Source: Rufibacter hautae
GTDB lineage: Bacteria; Bacteroidota; Bacteroidia; Cytophagales; Hymenobacteraceae
DNA length: 64,000 nt
Assembly: GCF_008271695.1 (NCBI RefSeq)
Contig: NZ_VKKY01000003.1
Location: forward strand, 1,302,001 to 1,366,000
Direction of reading: 5' to 3'
Part shown: one piece after another, positions 28,101-36,933 of the stretch
Numbering within the stretch: the first letter of the stretch is position 1
Layout: each line of letters starts with the position of its first letter
The notes under the pieces: model-generated
Database searches by the model: none
What the model was told of the DNA's origin: nothing
What the model saw: the letters and a program-made list of their open reading frames with translations, nothing else
Translations under genes and position numbers: made by a program

Positions 28101-29942
28101 ATGAAAAGAAATATCCTAAAAAGTTTTATCATACCACTTGCCATAGGCAGTTTGGTGACCGTAAGTTCTTGTGAGAACTACCTGGAGGTTCAGAATCCGT
28201 CTACGCTTTCCCAGGATGCCATCTTCAGCAGTCTGGCCTTTACAGAATCTGCCATCACGGGTGTCTACAACCAATTACCCGGCGATGACGGTTACGGAAG
28301 CCGTATCTCTACGCTTTTCCCCAATGGTTCTGATGATTTTAAAATGGGCGGAGACCATGACCCCATTGCCCGGGGCGGTATTTCCCACTTTGGGGTAAGC
28401 CCGGGTTTCACAGACTTGGAGAACCCATTCCTGCAATTGTACAGAGGCATTGAGCGGGCCAACATCTGTATCAAATACATTCCGCTTTCTGCCTTGTACA
28501 CCAGCGGCACCGCCACTGAGCAGGCTACCATGCGCCGGTTCTACGGAGAGGCGCTTACTCTAAGGGCCCAGTTCTACCACGAGTTGATCAGGAACTGGGG
28601 TGATGTGCCGGCCCAATTTGAGCCATCGGCAGATACCCCGGACCTGTTCCTGCCTAAGACCAACCAGGATGAAATCTATGACAAACTGCTGGCCGATTTA
28701 GCCATGGCCGCAGACTTGGTTCCGTGGAGGTCAGAATCTGGCGCACCCACTACCAGGGTGACCAAAGGTGCGGTGAAAGGTCTGAGAGCCAGAATAGCCT
28801 TGGCCCGTGGCGGGTACGCCTTGAGAAGAGAAAGCGGTATAGTAGAGCGCCGTGCCAACTACAAAGACTTCTATCAGATTGCCAGAACCGAGGCTTGGGA
28901 AGTGATCCAAAGCAAACAGCACGCCTTGAACCCAAGCTATGAGAACGTGTTCAGAAGCCTGCACGGCAACGGCGTTACAGACGCCACCTATGAGCATGTG
29001 TGGCAGGTAGGCGCCTTCGGCGGGAATGCCAGAACAGATACTAAACTGGGATTTGGAAACGGGCCAAGAATTGCCGAGGCCAGTACCTATGGTAGAGCGA
29101 ATGGTCTTTCTGAAGCGGTACCCACGTATTTCTATGAGTTCGACTCTATCGGGGATTCAAGAAGAGACGTGACCTTGGCTTACTTCCAGGTAGATACCAA
29201 AGCCAATAACGACAATAAGTTATTGACCACCCCGCTCTTGATGAGAGAAGGCAAGTTCAGAAAATACTGGACCAGCATTGCCGGTACAAACCAGACCCTG
29301 GGCATCAACTGGCCGCTCATCCGCTATGCCGATGTGCTGTTGATGTTCGCCGAGGCAGAGAACGAACTGAACGGACCTACCCCAGAAGCGAAGGCCGCCC
29401 TGGAGGAAGTAAGAAAAAGAGCTTTCTTGGATGACTATGAGGATAGAATGCCTGAGACGCCGTCTTCCAAAGAAGATTTCTTCAAAGCCCTGGTGCAGGA
29501 GCGCTACCTGGAGTTCGGTGGCGAGGGCGTGCGTAAGTATGACCTGATCCGCTGGGATCTGCTGGAAACCAGAATCAATGAGGTAAGAGCAGACTTACGG
29601 GCCATGATGACCGGTACCGGGCGTTATGCCAACGTGCCCCAGTATGTTTTCTACAAGCCAACCCCGCTGTTGGGACCAAGAGCCACCGCCCGCCAGGAAA
29701 TGCTGGATTACAATCTGTTTGGCGGCAACGTGAACAAGGTGATGTACGAACCTTCCACTACCACCACTGCGCCTGACGGTTATACCAGAATCAGTTGGGG
29801 AGCGGCAATCACCGAAGCACATATCACTGGTCCCACCAGAGGCTTTGCGAGCCAATTCAAAAAGAACCATTCTGAGCTGCTACCTATCTATAACGGGGTG
29901 CTAAGCCAAAACTATAGACTCACCCAGGACTACGGATACTAG
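28101..29942 (+). CDS. SusD/RagB-type surface glycan-binding lipoprotein (locus 1)
   Basis: Outer-membrane surface lipoprotein that caps the SusC barrel and captures oligosaccharides. The ATG at 28101 (613 aa) is chosen over a TTG at 28086. Lipobox in TVSSCENYLEVQNPSTLS (Cys about 24). Typical SusD TPR-like regions follow, with the C-terminal WPLIRYADVLLMFAEAENEL and ALVQERYLEFGGEGVRKYDLIRW. It follows susC by 18 bp and was presumably co-transcribed with it. Confidence 0.95.
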   Translation: MKRNILKSFIIPLAIGSLVTVSSCENYLEVQNPSTLSQDAIFSSLAFTESAITGVYNQLPGDDGYGSRISTLFPNGSDDFKMGGDHDPIARGGISHFGVSPGFTDLENPFLQLYRGIERANICIKYIPLSALYTSGTATEQATMRRFYGEALTLRAQFYHELIRNWGDVPAQFEPSADTPDLFLPKTNQDEIYDKLLADLAMAADLVPWRSESGAPTTRVTKGAVKGLRARIALARGGYALRRESGIVERRANYKDFYQIARTEAWEVIQSKQHALNPSYENVFRSLHGNGVTDATYEHVWQVGAFGGNARTDTKLGFGNGPRIAEASTYGRANGLSEAVPTYFYEFDSIGDSRRDVTLAYFQVDTKANNDNKLLTTPLLMREGKFRKYWTSIAGTNQTLGINWPLIRYADVLLMFAEAENELNGPTPEAKAALEEVRKRAFLDDYEDRMPETPSSKEDFFKALVQERYLEFGGEGVRKYDLIRWDLLETRINEVRADLRAMMTGTGRYANVPQYVFYKPTPLLGPRATARQEMLDYNLFGGNVNKVMYEPSTTTTAPDGYTRISWGAAITEAHITGPTRGFASQFKKNHSELLPIYNGVLSQNYRLTQDYGY

Positions 29943-29982
29943 AGGTAGCCTTACTTGACAGAACTTAAGAAAAGAAACACAC

Positions 29983-31596
29983 ATGAAAAAGTTTGGATCA
30001 ACGTTGTCCCTCTGGTTTGCTGCAATGCTCCTGTTAGTGGTGGGTGGTTTGTCTGCCTGTAACCCCGATGATGAGGAGGAGCAAAACGACCTCTCCCGCA
30101 TGTTTATGCCCACTGGGGTTATTGGCTCCACTACCGCGGAAACCCAGGTGAGGCTTTCCTGGAAACCGGCACTTTACGCCACCGGTACCGTCACCTATAC
30201 CGTGGAGGTAGCCGCTGACACCTTGTTTGCGACTCCGGTTATTTTTACCGGAGTGACAGATACCGCCTCCATTGTGCTTACGGATGACCAGATCCCGGCC
30301 AAGCAGAAATTCTTTGCCCGGGTAAAAACCAACGGCCAGGAAAATACGCCGGAGTCAAAGTGGTTGGTGAGCAACGGATTCTCCATCAGAGGAGTGCAGG
30401 CATTTACCAATGTTCCGGTTAACTCCGCTGATGTTACAGACCGCGCCGTGCGCCTGCTGTTCACCGCCAGACCCGGGATTACCAGAATAGTGGTTACCCC
30501 AGCGGGAGGAACGGCGCAGGAGATTGCCTTGTCTCAGGCCGATCTTGCCGCCGGTTTCTACATAGTGGACAACCTTACCTCCGGGGCCACCTACACCGCA
30601 GAGATTTTCGCCGGAACCAAGAGTTACGGGGTGACTACTTTCCAGACCAAAGAGCCTTTGGCGGGAGTTCTGGTAGACCTGAGAGGTTTCGTGGATAGAC
30701 CAAGCGTATTGCAGGATACCCTCACCCAGATTCCTAACGGCAGCACCGTGATCCTGAAGCGTGGCGTAACGTACACCATTGCCTCTGAAGTGGTTTTGGA
30801 CAAATCTGTTACCATTACCAGTGGCTCAGACCTGACCGTGCCTGGCTGGGCATCCATCTACTTTACCAGCAACTTCAATATTGCAACCGGCAGCAACATT
30901 GACCACATCACCTTTAAAGATGTGATTCTGACCGGAAGTGATGCCACGGCCAAGTACGTTTTCAACATCAACAAAGCCTCTACCATTGGCTCGGTGACGT
31001 TTGACAATGTAAAGGCTAGTATGTTCAGGAGTGTGCTCAGGTTGCAATCCCAGCCTACCACCATCACTAACTTTACCATCACCAACAGTGTGATAGACAG
31101 CATCGGAAGTTTTGGGGTGGTGAACGTTGATGTGGCCACAAGCCAGATCCAGAATATCGTGATCAGCAACTCTACTATTTCCAAAGCCGAGAAAGTCATT
31201 GTTAGCAGGAACAATTCAACCTCGGTGCTGATTGAAAATGTTACGGTAAATGAGTCGCCCATCATCAACCAGTACCTGGTAGATTACTCTACTTCCGGAT
31301 CCAACGAGGTCACCAACGGCATCAAAATCAGAAACACCATCTTGGGGATCGGTAAAGCCGGAAACCAATCGGTGAAGGGCGTGAGGGCCAGCACCAGCAC
31401 GCTGGTGGAAGCAGTAAATAGTTTCAGCACGTCTGACTACGTTTTGGCGGCTACCAATAATTTCGCCATCCCGGGGTTAACCGCCTACTCCGCTACCTCG
31501 CTGAACTTGTGGCAAGATCCTAAAAACGGGGACTTCCATTTCAAAGACGCCGCCTTCCCGGGCAAAGCCTCGGCCGGAGACCCACGTTGGAGATGA
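29983..31596 (+). CDS. DUF4957/DUF5123-type lipoprotein, probable surface glycan-binding protein
   Basis: Third gene of the SusCD operon, in the position of SusE/F-type glycan-binding proteins. Lipobox VGGLSACNPDDEEE (Cys about 26), so probably anchored at the cell surface. Residues about 45-210 contain two fibronectin-III-like beta-sandwiches. Residues about 220-480 form a parallel beta-helix of short repeated strands (GSDATAKYVFNINKAS, ITNFTITNSVIDSIG). The C-terminus has the DUF5123 ending DFHFKDAAFPGKASAGDPRW. No catalytic residues are obvious. In other Bacteroidota, proteins of this type accompany pectate-degrading loci, which suits pectin binding. Confidence 0.8.
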   Translation: MKKFGSTLSLWFAAMLLLVVGGLSACNPDDEEEQNDLSRMFMPTGVIGSTTAETQVRLSWKPALYATGTVTYTVEVAADTLFATPVIFTGVTDTASIVLTDDQIPAKQKFFARVKTNGQENTPESKWLVSNGFSIRGVQAFTNVPVNSADVTDRAVRLLFTARPGITRIVVTPAGGTAQEIALSQADLAAGFYIVDNLTSGATYTAEIFAGTKSYGVTTFQTKEPLAGVLVDLRGFVDRPSVLQDTLTQIPNGSTVILKRGVTYTIASEVVLDKSVTITSGSDLTVPGWASIYFTSNFNIATGSNIDHITFKDVILTGSDATAKYVFNINKASTIGSVTFDNVKASMFRSVLRLQSQPTTITNFTITNSVIDSIGSFGVVNVDVATSQIQNIVISNSTISKAEKVIVSRNNSTSVLIENVTVNESPIINQYLVDYSTSGSNEVTNGIKIRNTILGIGKAGNQSVKGVRASTSTLVEAVNSFSTSDYVLAATNNFAIPGLTAYSATSLNLWQDPKNGDFHFKDAAFPGKASAGDPRWR

Positions 31597-31600
31597 AAAC

Positions 31601-31648
31601 GAAAGTGATCGGAAGGGCTGGGGTAACTGGTCCCTTCCGATCACTTTT
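31601..31648. terminator. Intrinsic terminator after the SusCD-DUF5123 operon
   Basis: 17-bp stem GAAAGTGATCGGAAGGG / CCCTTCCGATCACTTTTC just after the stop codon, followed by an A/T-rich run. It marks the end of the three-gene SusCD operon. Confidence 0.8.
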
Positions 31649-31680
31649 CATAAAAACGCCTTCAAAACAGCCCTGCATTC
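31643..31680. repeat. Palindromic intergenic element, copy 13 (partial)
   Basis: Partial copy reading TTTTCATAAAAACGCCTTC then AAAACAGCCCTG; it overlaps the 3' arm of the terminator. Confidence 0.35.
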
Positions 31681-31749
31681 AACCACTATTCTGCCGGGTA
31701 CGCCAAGTACCTGTTTTAGTCTCCTTTTCCCCTGCTTACCCATAAAACT

Positions 31750-33039
31750 ATGATCAAAAAGTATCTTACCTGGAAAAACGGAGCTTTAGGTGTAGCGCTC
31801 CTTTTCAACGTAGCCTGCTCCTCTAGCCAAAAAGTAGCTTCTTCTGAATTCCCGCAATCGTTCACGGTACAGGTTTCTAATCCTTTGAACCGGGAGCGGG
31901 AAAGTGTGCTGGTGGTGATCAAAGAAGAGGACCTGCCTACAAAAGGCGTGGGTTTTAACAGGAATGCGTTCATAGTGACAGATGGCTCCACCGAAATCCC
32001 CAGCCAGTACAACGGCAAGGATGCCCATAACAAGGGAATTGCTTTGGTATTGGACAAGATGGGAGCCGGCGAAACCAAGAAACTGACGGTGAGTTACAAC
32101 CCGGAGGGAACGAACCAACGCACCTATACCAAACGTACCCAGGCCGAATTGTCCAAGAAAGTAGGCGGACGCTGGGAAAACCGGAAATACATTGGCGGCG
32201 ATTTCCAGAACATAGACTCTTTGCGTGTACCCAGTGAACTGACCGACCATTCCTACTACCTCCGTTACGAGGGACCAGGCTGGGAATCGGACAAAGTGGG
32301 TTACCGCTTTTACCTGGACTGGCGCAACGCCGTGGACGTGTTCGGGAAGCAAACCCCGGAAATGGTGTTGCAGAAAGCGGGCCTGGACGGATACGATTCT
32401 TACCACAACCAACAACCCTGGGGCATGGACGTGCTCAAAGTGGGCAAGGCGCTGGGCGTAGGAACGCTGGCCATGTATGACAACGGCAAAGCCGTGCGCG
32501 TGGAGAAAACTGACAGCACCTACAGCAAAATCCCGCAAAATGGTCCGGTGTATTCTTCCATCCTTACAGACTATTACGGCTGGCAGGTGGCGGGGCACAA
32601 ACTGAATGTGCATTCGCAGTTGAGCATTCACGGCGGCACCAGAATGACCCACCACCAGATCAGGCTGGAAGGCGGGCAACCGCAGAACATTGCCACCGGC
32701 CTCATCAAAGACAAAGCGGCCAAACTGGTCAGCGACAAAGGCGAGGCCGGCAAGCGTTACGGTTTTATGTACACTTATGGCAAGCAGACCCTGAACTCTC
32801 CGCCAGACAACATCGGTATTGCGGTACTGTTCAACCCGCAGGACTTCATCACCTTCTCAGATGATCCCCTGAGCCACGTGGTACAGCTGAAACCATCCAA
32901 CGGACAGGCTCAATACTACTTCCTGGCGGCCTGGGAACTAGAGCCCAACGGCATCAAAACCGAGGAGCAATTCCGCCAATACATCACCAGAACTGCCGAG
33001 GAACTGGCCAATCCGGTGAGAGTGAAAGTGTCTAAATAG
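31750..33039 (+). CDS. DUF4861-family lipoprotein
   Basis: 429-aa protein of the DUF4861 family, whose biochemical role I do not know. Lipobox FNVACSSSQK (Cys about 23). The N-terminal part is a beta-sandwich-like stretch (FTVQVSNPLNRERESVLVVI). The rest carries recognisable family phrases: YLRYEGPGWESDKVGYRFYLDWRN split over about 175-200, QPWGMDVLKVGKALGVG, and the C-terminal HVVQLKPSNGQAQYYFLAAW. The fold suggested by the sequence is large and beta-rich, compatible with a carbohydrate-active enzyme. It stands between SusCD-DUF5123 and a pectate lyase, so a role in pectin oligosaccharide processing is likely but unproven. Confidence 0.78.
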   Translation: MIKKYLTWKNGALGVALLFNVACSSSQKVASSEFPQSFTVQVSNPLNRERESVLVVIKEEDLPTKGVGFNRNAFIVTDGSTEIPSQYNGKDAHNKGIALVLDKMGAGETKKLTVSYNPEGTNQRTYTKRTQAELSKKVGGRWENRKYIGGDFQNIDSLRVPSELTDHSYYLRYEGPGWESDKVGYRFYLDWRNAVDVFGKQTPEMVLQKAGLDGYDSYHNQQPWGMDVLKVGKALGVGTLAMYDNGKAVRVEKTDSTYSKIPQNGPVYSSILTDYYGWQVAGHKLNVHSQLSIHGGTRMTHHQIRLEGGQPQNIATGLIKDKAAKLVSDKGEAGKRYGFMYTYGKQTLNSPPDNIGIAVLFNPQDFITFSDDPLSHVVQLKPSNGQAQYYFLAAWELEPNGIKTEEQFRQYITRTAEELANPVRVKVSK

Positions 33040-33137
33040 ACCGAGTTAAGCTACAGGATCTATCTCTCCTTTCAGGATGACAAAAGGTTAGAACATCCTT
33101 CAGGAAACAAAGCTTCTTGAGCATACATGAACCAAGG

Positions 33138-33172
33138 CGTTTTTAGGTCCTTTTTTTAAAAAGAAGGCCAAT
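33138..33172. repeat. Palindromic intergenic element, copy 14
   Basis: Arms CGTTTTTAGGTCCTTTTT and AAAAAGAAGGCCAATAC, between the DUF4861 and PL1 genes. Confidence 0.45.
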
Positions 33173-33255
33173 ACCACAAGGCTTAAGGTTCTGAATGAAA
33201 AAAATATAAAACGCAGGACAGGGGACGAGGGCAGGAGATCAGTTATAGAAATCAC

Positions 33256-34668
33256 ATGAATTACAGAAACAACATATTGACGAGTACCTGCTTGGGGTTG
33301 GCGTTCCAGATGGTTGTATTATCGGGTTGTGCCGAGAAGGTAGCTTCGGTGCCCACGCAGAAGGTAGAAAGCCACTCCGCTTCCGGTTCAAGCAATGACG
33401 AGACTGCTCATGTACTGGCGTTCCCCGGGGCCGAAGGATTTGGTAAGTTTACCACGGGCGGACGCGGCGGGAAGGTGCTGGTTGTTTCCAATCTGAATGA
33501 CGATGGTCCGGGCAGTTTGCGCGAGGCCATCCGCAAAAAAGGTCCGCGTACCATTGTTTTTGCCGTGTCGGGCAACATTGAATTGCAGGCCCCGCTGGAC
33601 ATCAACAACGGGGATCTGACCATCGCTGGGCAATCAGCACCGGGTGAGGGCATCACCCTGAAAAACTACCAGGTGAGCATTAAAGCTGATAACGTGATTG
33701 TGCGGTATCTGCGCTTCCGGATGGGGGACGAGAAAGGCCAGCAGTCCGATGCGTTTGGGGCGAACCGGGGCAACAGCAACATCGTGATTGACCATTGCTC
33801 CATGAGCTGGGCTACCGATGAGTGCGCGTCTTTCTACCGCAACAAGAATTTTACCCTGCAGTGGTGCATCATCGCCGAGGCTTTGAACCACTCGGTGCAC
33901 GAGAAAGGCGACCATGGCTATGGCGGTATCTGGGGCGGCGAGGGCGCTTCGTTCCACCACAACCTCATTGCCAGTAACAACAGCCGCAACCCGCGTTTCT
34001 CCGGTTCCAGCTCCACACCTAACTCTCCGGAGGAACTGGTGGATTTCACCAACAACGTGATCTACAACTGGGGCTTCAACAGCATCTACGGTGGCGAGAA
34101 AGGCCGCTACAACCTGGTGAACAACTACTTTAAATCGGGACCGGCCACACAGGAATCCCGGAAGAACCGCATTGTGAACCCCTCGCAGCCGTACGGCAAG
34201 TTCTACGTGAACGGCAACCACGTAGAGGGCTTCCCCCAAGTGACCAAAGACAACTGGGCCGGCGGGGTGCAGTGCGACCACCCGGATTCCACTAAAGCAG
34301 CTTCGGCGTTTCAGGTGCTGAACATTTCTACCCAACCGGCGCAGGCCGCTTACGAGGCCGTGCTAGCCCAAGCCGGTGCTAGCTTCAAACGCGATGCCGT
34401 GGACACCCGCATTGTGGCCGAGGTGCGCAGCGGTAAGTCTACAGCCGGCAAGAAAGGCACCGGCATCATCGACTCGCAGAAAGATGTGGGTGGATTCCCG
34501 CAGCTGAAATCGGTCGCCGCGCCGGAGGACAAAGACCAGGACGGCATGCCCGATGTCTGGGAACGCACCCAGAAACTGGACAGCAACAACGCCGCCGATG
34601 CCGTGGCGCACACCTTGAACAAGCAATACACCAACCTGGAAGTGTACTTAAACAGCCTCGTAAAATAG
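33256..34668 (+). CDS. Pectate lyase, PL1-like, lipoprotein
   Basis: Secreted beta-helix lyase cleaving de-esterified homogalacturonan by beta-elimination. Lipobox VLSGCAEKV (Cys about 25). The catalytic fold opens with AFPGAEGFGKFTTGGRGGKV (about 54-73), includes YLRFRMGDEKGQQSDAFG and VIDHCSMSWATDECASFY, then SRNPRFSG with the conserved Arg. The C-terminal DQDGMPDVWERTQKLD resembles a dockerin-like calcium segment. 470 aa, ATG start. Paralogue of the gene at 38078 but lipid-anchored and without a T9SS domain. The CE8 gene follows 7 bp downstream. Confidence 0.9.
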   Translation: MNYRNNILTSTCLGLAFQMVVLSGCAEKVASVPTQKVESHSASGSSNDETAHVLAFPGAEGFGKFTTGGRGGKVLVVSNLNDDGPGSLREAIRKKGPRTIVFAVSGNIELQAPLDINNGDLTIAGQSAPGEGITLKNYQVSIKADNVIVRYLRFRMGDEKGQQSDAFGANRGNSNIVIDHCSMSWATDECASFYRNKNFTLQWCIIAEALNHSVHEKGDHGYGGIWGGEGASFHHNLIASNNSRNPRFSGSSSTPNSPEELVDFTNNVIYNWGFNSIYGGEKGRYNLVNNYFKSGPATQESRKNRIVNPSQPYGKFYVNGNHVEGFPQVTKDNWAGGVQCDHPDSTKAASAFQVLNISTQPAQAAYEAVLAQAGASFKRDAVDTRIVAEVRSGKSTAGKKGTGIIDSQKDVGGFPQLKSVAAPEDKDQDGMPDVWERTQKLDSNNAADAVAHTLNKQYTNLEVYLNSLVK

Positions 34669-34675
34669 TACGGTT

Positions 34676-35626
34676 ATGAAAAAGTGGTTCGGTATTTTTC
34701 TGATGTGCGTTTTGGCGGTGTTTTCCGCGAAAGCGCAACAAAAGCGGATCGTGGTGGCCCAGGACGGCAGCGGCGATCACACCACCATCCAGGGTGCGCT
34801 AGACGCTATTCCGGCGTTCCCCAACGACCGCATCGAGATCCATATCAAAAACGGCACCTACCGTGAGAAACTGGTGGTCTCCTCCTGGAAAACCCGCATC
34901 TCCTTCATCGGCGAGGACCGCGACAAAACCATCATTGTCTGGAACGATTACTCCGGCAAGGGCAAGATCAACACGTTCACCTCGTACACCGTTTTGGTGC
35001 AGGGAAACGAATTCCAGGCCGAAAACCTGACTTTCCAGAACGATGCCGGTCCGGTAGGGCAGGCGGTAGCGCTGCACGTAGAGGCAGACCGCTGCGTGTT
35101 CAGGAACTGCCGCATCCTGGGCGACCAGGACACCCTGTACGCCGGGGTAGACAACAGCCGCCAGTACTACGTGAACTGCTACATTGAAGGCACCACCGAT
35201 TTTATCTTCGGGCCGGCCACGGCGGTTTTTGAGAACTGTACCATCCACTGCAAAAAGAACTCCTACATCACCGCCGCCTCCACGCCGCAGAACCAGCCGT
35301 ACGGCTTTGTGTTCCTCAATTGCAAGATCACGACTGCCGCTCCAGAGGCCACCAAAGTGTACCTGGGCCGACCGTGGCGACCGTACGCGCAGACGGTGTT
35401 CCTCAACTCCGAGTTAGGAACGCACATCCTGCCCGAGGGCTGGCATAACTGGAACAAACCCGATGCCGAGAAAACCGCCCTGTACGCTGAGTACAAGTCT
35501 ACCGGACCGGGAGCGGCTACTGAGAAACGGGTAGCCTGGTCTAAGCAACTTTCCAGAAAAGAAGCCAAAAAATACAAGCCCGAACTAGTCTTAGCCGGTG
35601 ACGACAAATGGAACCCCACGAAATGA
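34676..35626 (+). CDS. Pectin methylesterase, CE8 (first copy)
   Basis: Removes methyl esters from homogalacturonan so that pectate lyase and GH28 can act. Sec signal MKKWFGIFLMCVLAVFSAKA-QQ. Beta-helix with the CE8 motifs QAVALHVEADRCVFRN, GDQDTLYAG (catalytic Asp about 150), GTTDFIFGPA (second Asp about 174) and GRPWRPYAQTVF (Arg about 231). 316 aa. It starts 7 bp after the PL1 gene, so the two are translated from one mRNA. Paralogue of 36934-37914. Confidence 0.93.
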   Translation: MKKWFGIFLMCVLAVFSAKAQQKRIVVAQDGSGDHTTIQGALDAIPAFPNDRIEIHIKNGTYREKLVVSSWKTRISFIGEDRDKTIIVWNDYSGKGKINTFTSYTVLVQGNEFQAENLTFQNDAGPVGQAVALHVEADRCVFRNCRILGDQDTLYAGVDNSRQYYVNCYIEGTTDFIFGPATAVFENCTIHCKKNSYITAASTPQNQPYGFVFLNCKITTAAPEATKVYLGRPWRPYAQTVFLNSELGTHILPEGWHNWNKPDAEKTALYAEYKSTGPGAATEKRVAWSKQLSRKEAKKYKPELVLAGDDKWNPTK

Positions 35627-35631
35627 GCTTT

Positions 35632-35662
35632 CGCCTCGTTTTCCTAGAATCTGCCTCAAAAC
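35632..35662. repeat. Palindromic intergenic element, copy 15 (degenerate)
   Basis: Degenerate copy with arms CTCGTTTTCCTAG and CTGCCTCAAAAC, in the 66-bp gap between CE8 and GH105. Confidence 0.35.
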
Positions 35663-35692
35663 ACCTCTTTTAAGAATTAGCCAGCGTTACCA

Positions 35693-36925
35693 ATGAAACT
35701 TGCCCAATACGCCCTTATTGCAATTTCCGCTTTGACAATGGCCTGCCGCTCCGGCGAGACGGCCTCATCCAGCGCCACACCGGCTGCTTCGCCCAGCGGC
35801 AAACCCTATTCTGTCTGGATGGCCGATTCTGAGATGAAACGGAGTCCACAGGGTTGGATGATCGATTTCCGGCCGGAGCCGAAGTGGGACTACACGCAGG
35901 GGCTTTTCGCGAGCGCGCTGGAGCGGGTCTGGAAACGCACCGGCGACCAGAAGTACTTGACCTACATCAAGGCCTTCGCTGATACCATGATTACCGATAA
36001 TGGCCAGATCAAAACCTACAAGAAAACCGATTACAACATTGACCGCGTGAACCCGGGCAAGTTCCTGATCGCGTTGTACAAGGAAACCGGCCAGCAGAAA
36101 TACAGAACCGCCATTGACGAGCTGCGCGACCAGATGCGCACGCACCCCAGAACCTCGGAAGGTGGTTTCTGGCACAAGAAAATCTATCCGCATCAAATGT
36201 GGCTAGATGGGCTGTATATGGCTACGCCTTTCCTGGCCCAGTACGCCTCTGAGTTCAACGAGCCCGCTTTGTATGACGATGTCGCCAAGCAGATCATCCT
36301 GATTGACAAACACACCTGGGACGAGAAGAAAGGCCTGTTCTATCATGCCTGGGACGAGAAACGCGAGCAGAAGTGGGCCAATCCGGTGACCGGATTATCA
36401 CCGAACGTGTGGGGCCGCGCCATGGGTTGGTTGTCGATGGCTTTGGTGGACGCCTTGGATTATCTGCCGCAAAACCATCCGCAACGCGGCGAGGTGTTGC
36501 GCGTGACCAAAAAGATGGCGCAGGCCATTGCCCAGTACCAGGACCCTAAAACCGGCCTGTGGTGGCAAGTGGTAGATCAGGGCGGCCGGGAAGGAAACTA
36601 CCGCGAGGCCTCGGTTTCGAGCATGTTTACCTACTTTCTGGTGAAGGCCACCAAGAAGGGCTACATTGACCAGAAATACATGGAAGATGCCCGCCAGGGC
36701 TACAACGGCCTGCTGGAGAACCTGATCAGAAAGAACGCCGACGGCACCATCAGCATCACCGAGGTGTGCGCGGTGGCCGGCTTGGGCGGAACCCCGTACC
36801 GCGACGGAACTTACGAGTACTACATCAATGAGCAGAAACGCGACAATGACCCCAAAGCCGTGTCGCCGTTCATCATGGCCTCGCTGGAGTTTGAAGAAAT
36901 GGGCAAAGCCTCGGCCCTTAAATAA
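35693..36925 (+). CDS. GH105 unsaturated rhamnogalacturonyl/galacturonyl hydrolase, lipoprotein
   Basis: Hydrolyses the unsaturated uronate at the non-reducing end of lyase products, releasing 5-keto-4-deoxyuronate for KduI. Lipobox LTMACRSG (Cys about 18), so it is outside the cytoplasm. The (alpha/alpha)6 barrel carries DSEMKRSPQGWMIDFRPEPK, WDYTQGLFASALERVW and the catalytic Asp in HQMWLDGLYMATPFL (about 172). Later blocks are GLSPNVWGRAMGWLSMAL and CAVAGLGGTPYRDGTYEYY. 410 aa. Flanked on both sides by CE8 genes, the second only 8 bp away. Confidence 0.93.
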   Translation: MKLAQYALIAISALTMACRSGETASSSATPAASPSGKPYSVWMADSEMKRSPQGWMIDFRPEPKWDYTQGLFASALERVWKRTGDQKYLTYIKAFADTMITDNGQIKTYKKTDYNIDRVNPGKFLIALYKETGQQKYRTAIDELRDQMRTHPRTSEGGFWHKKIYPHQMWLDGLYMATPFLAQYASEFNEPALYDDVAKQIILIDKHTWDEKKGLFYHAWDEKREQKWANPVTGLSPNVWGRAMGWLSMALVDALDYLPQNHPQRGEVLRVTKKMAQAIAQYQDPKTGLWWQVVDQGGREGNYREASVSSMFTYFLVKATKKGYIDQKYMEDARQGYNGLLENLIRKNADGTISITEVCAVAGLGGTPYRDGTYEYYINEQKRDNDPKAVSPFIMASLEFEEMGKASALK

Positions 36926-36933
36926 GCATTCGC

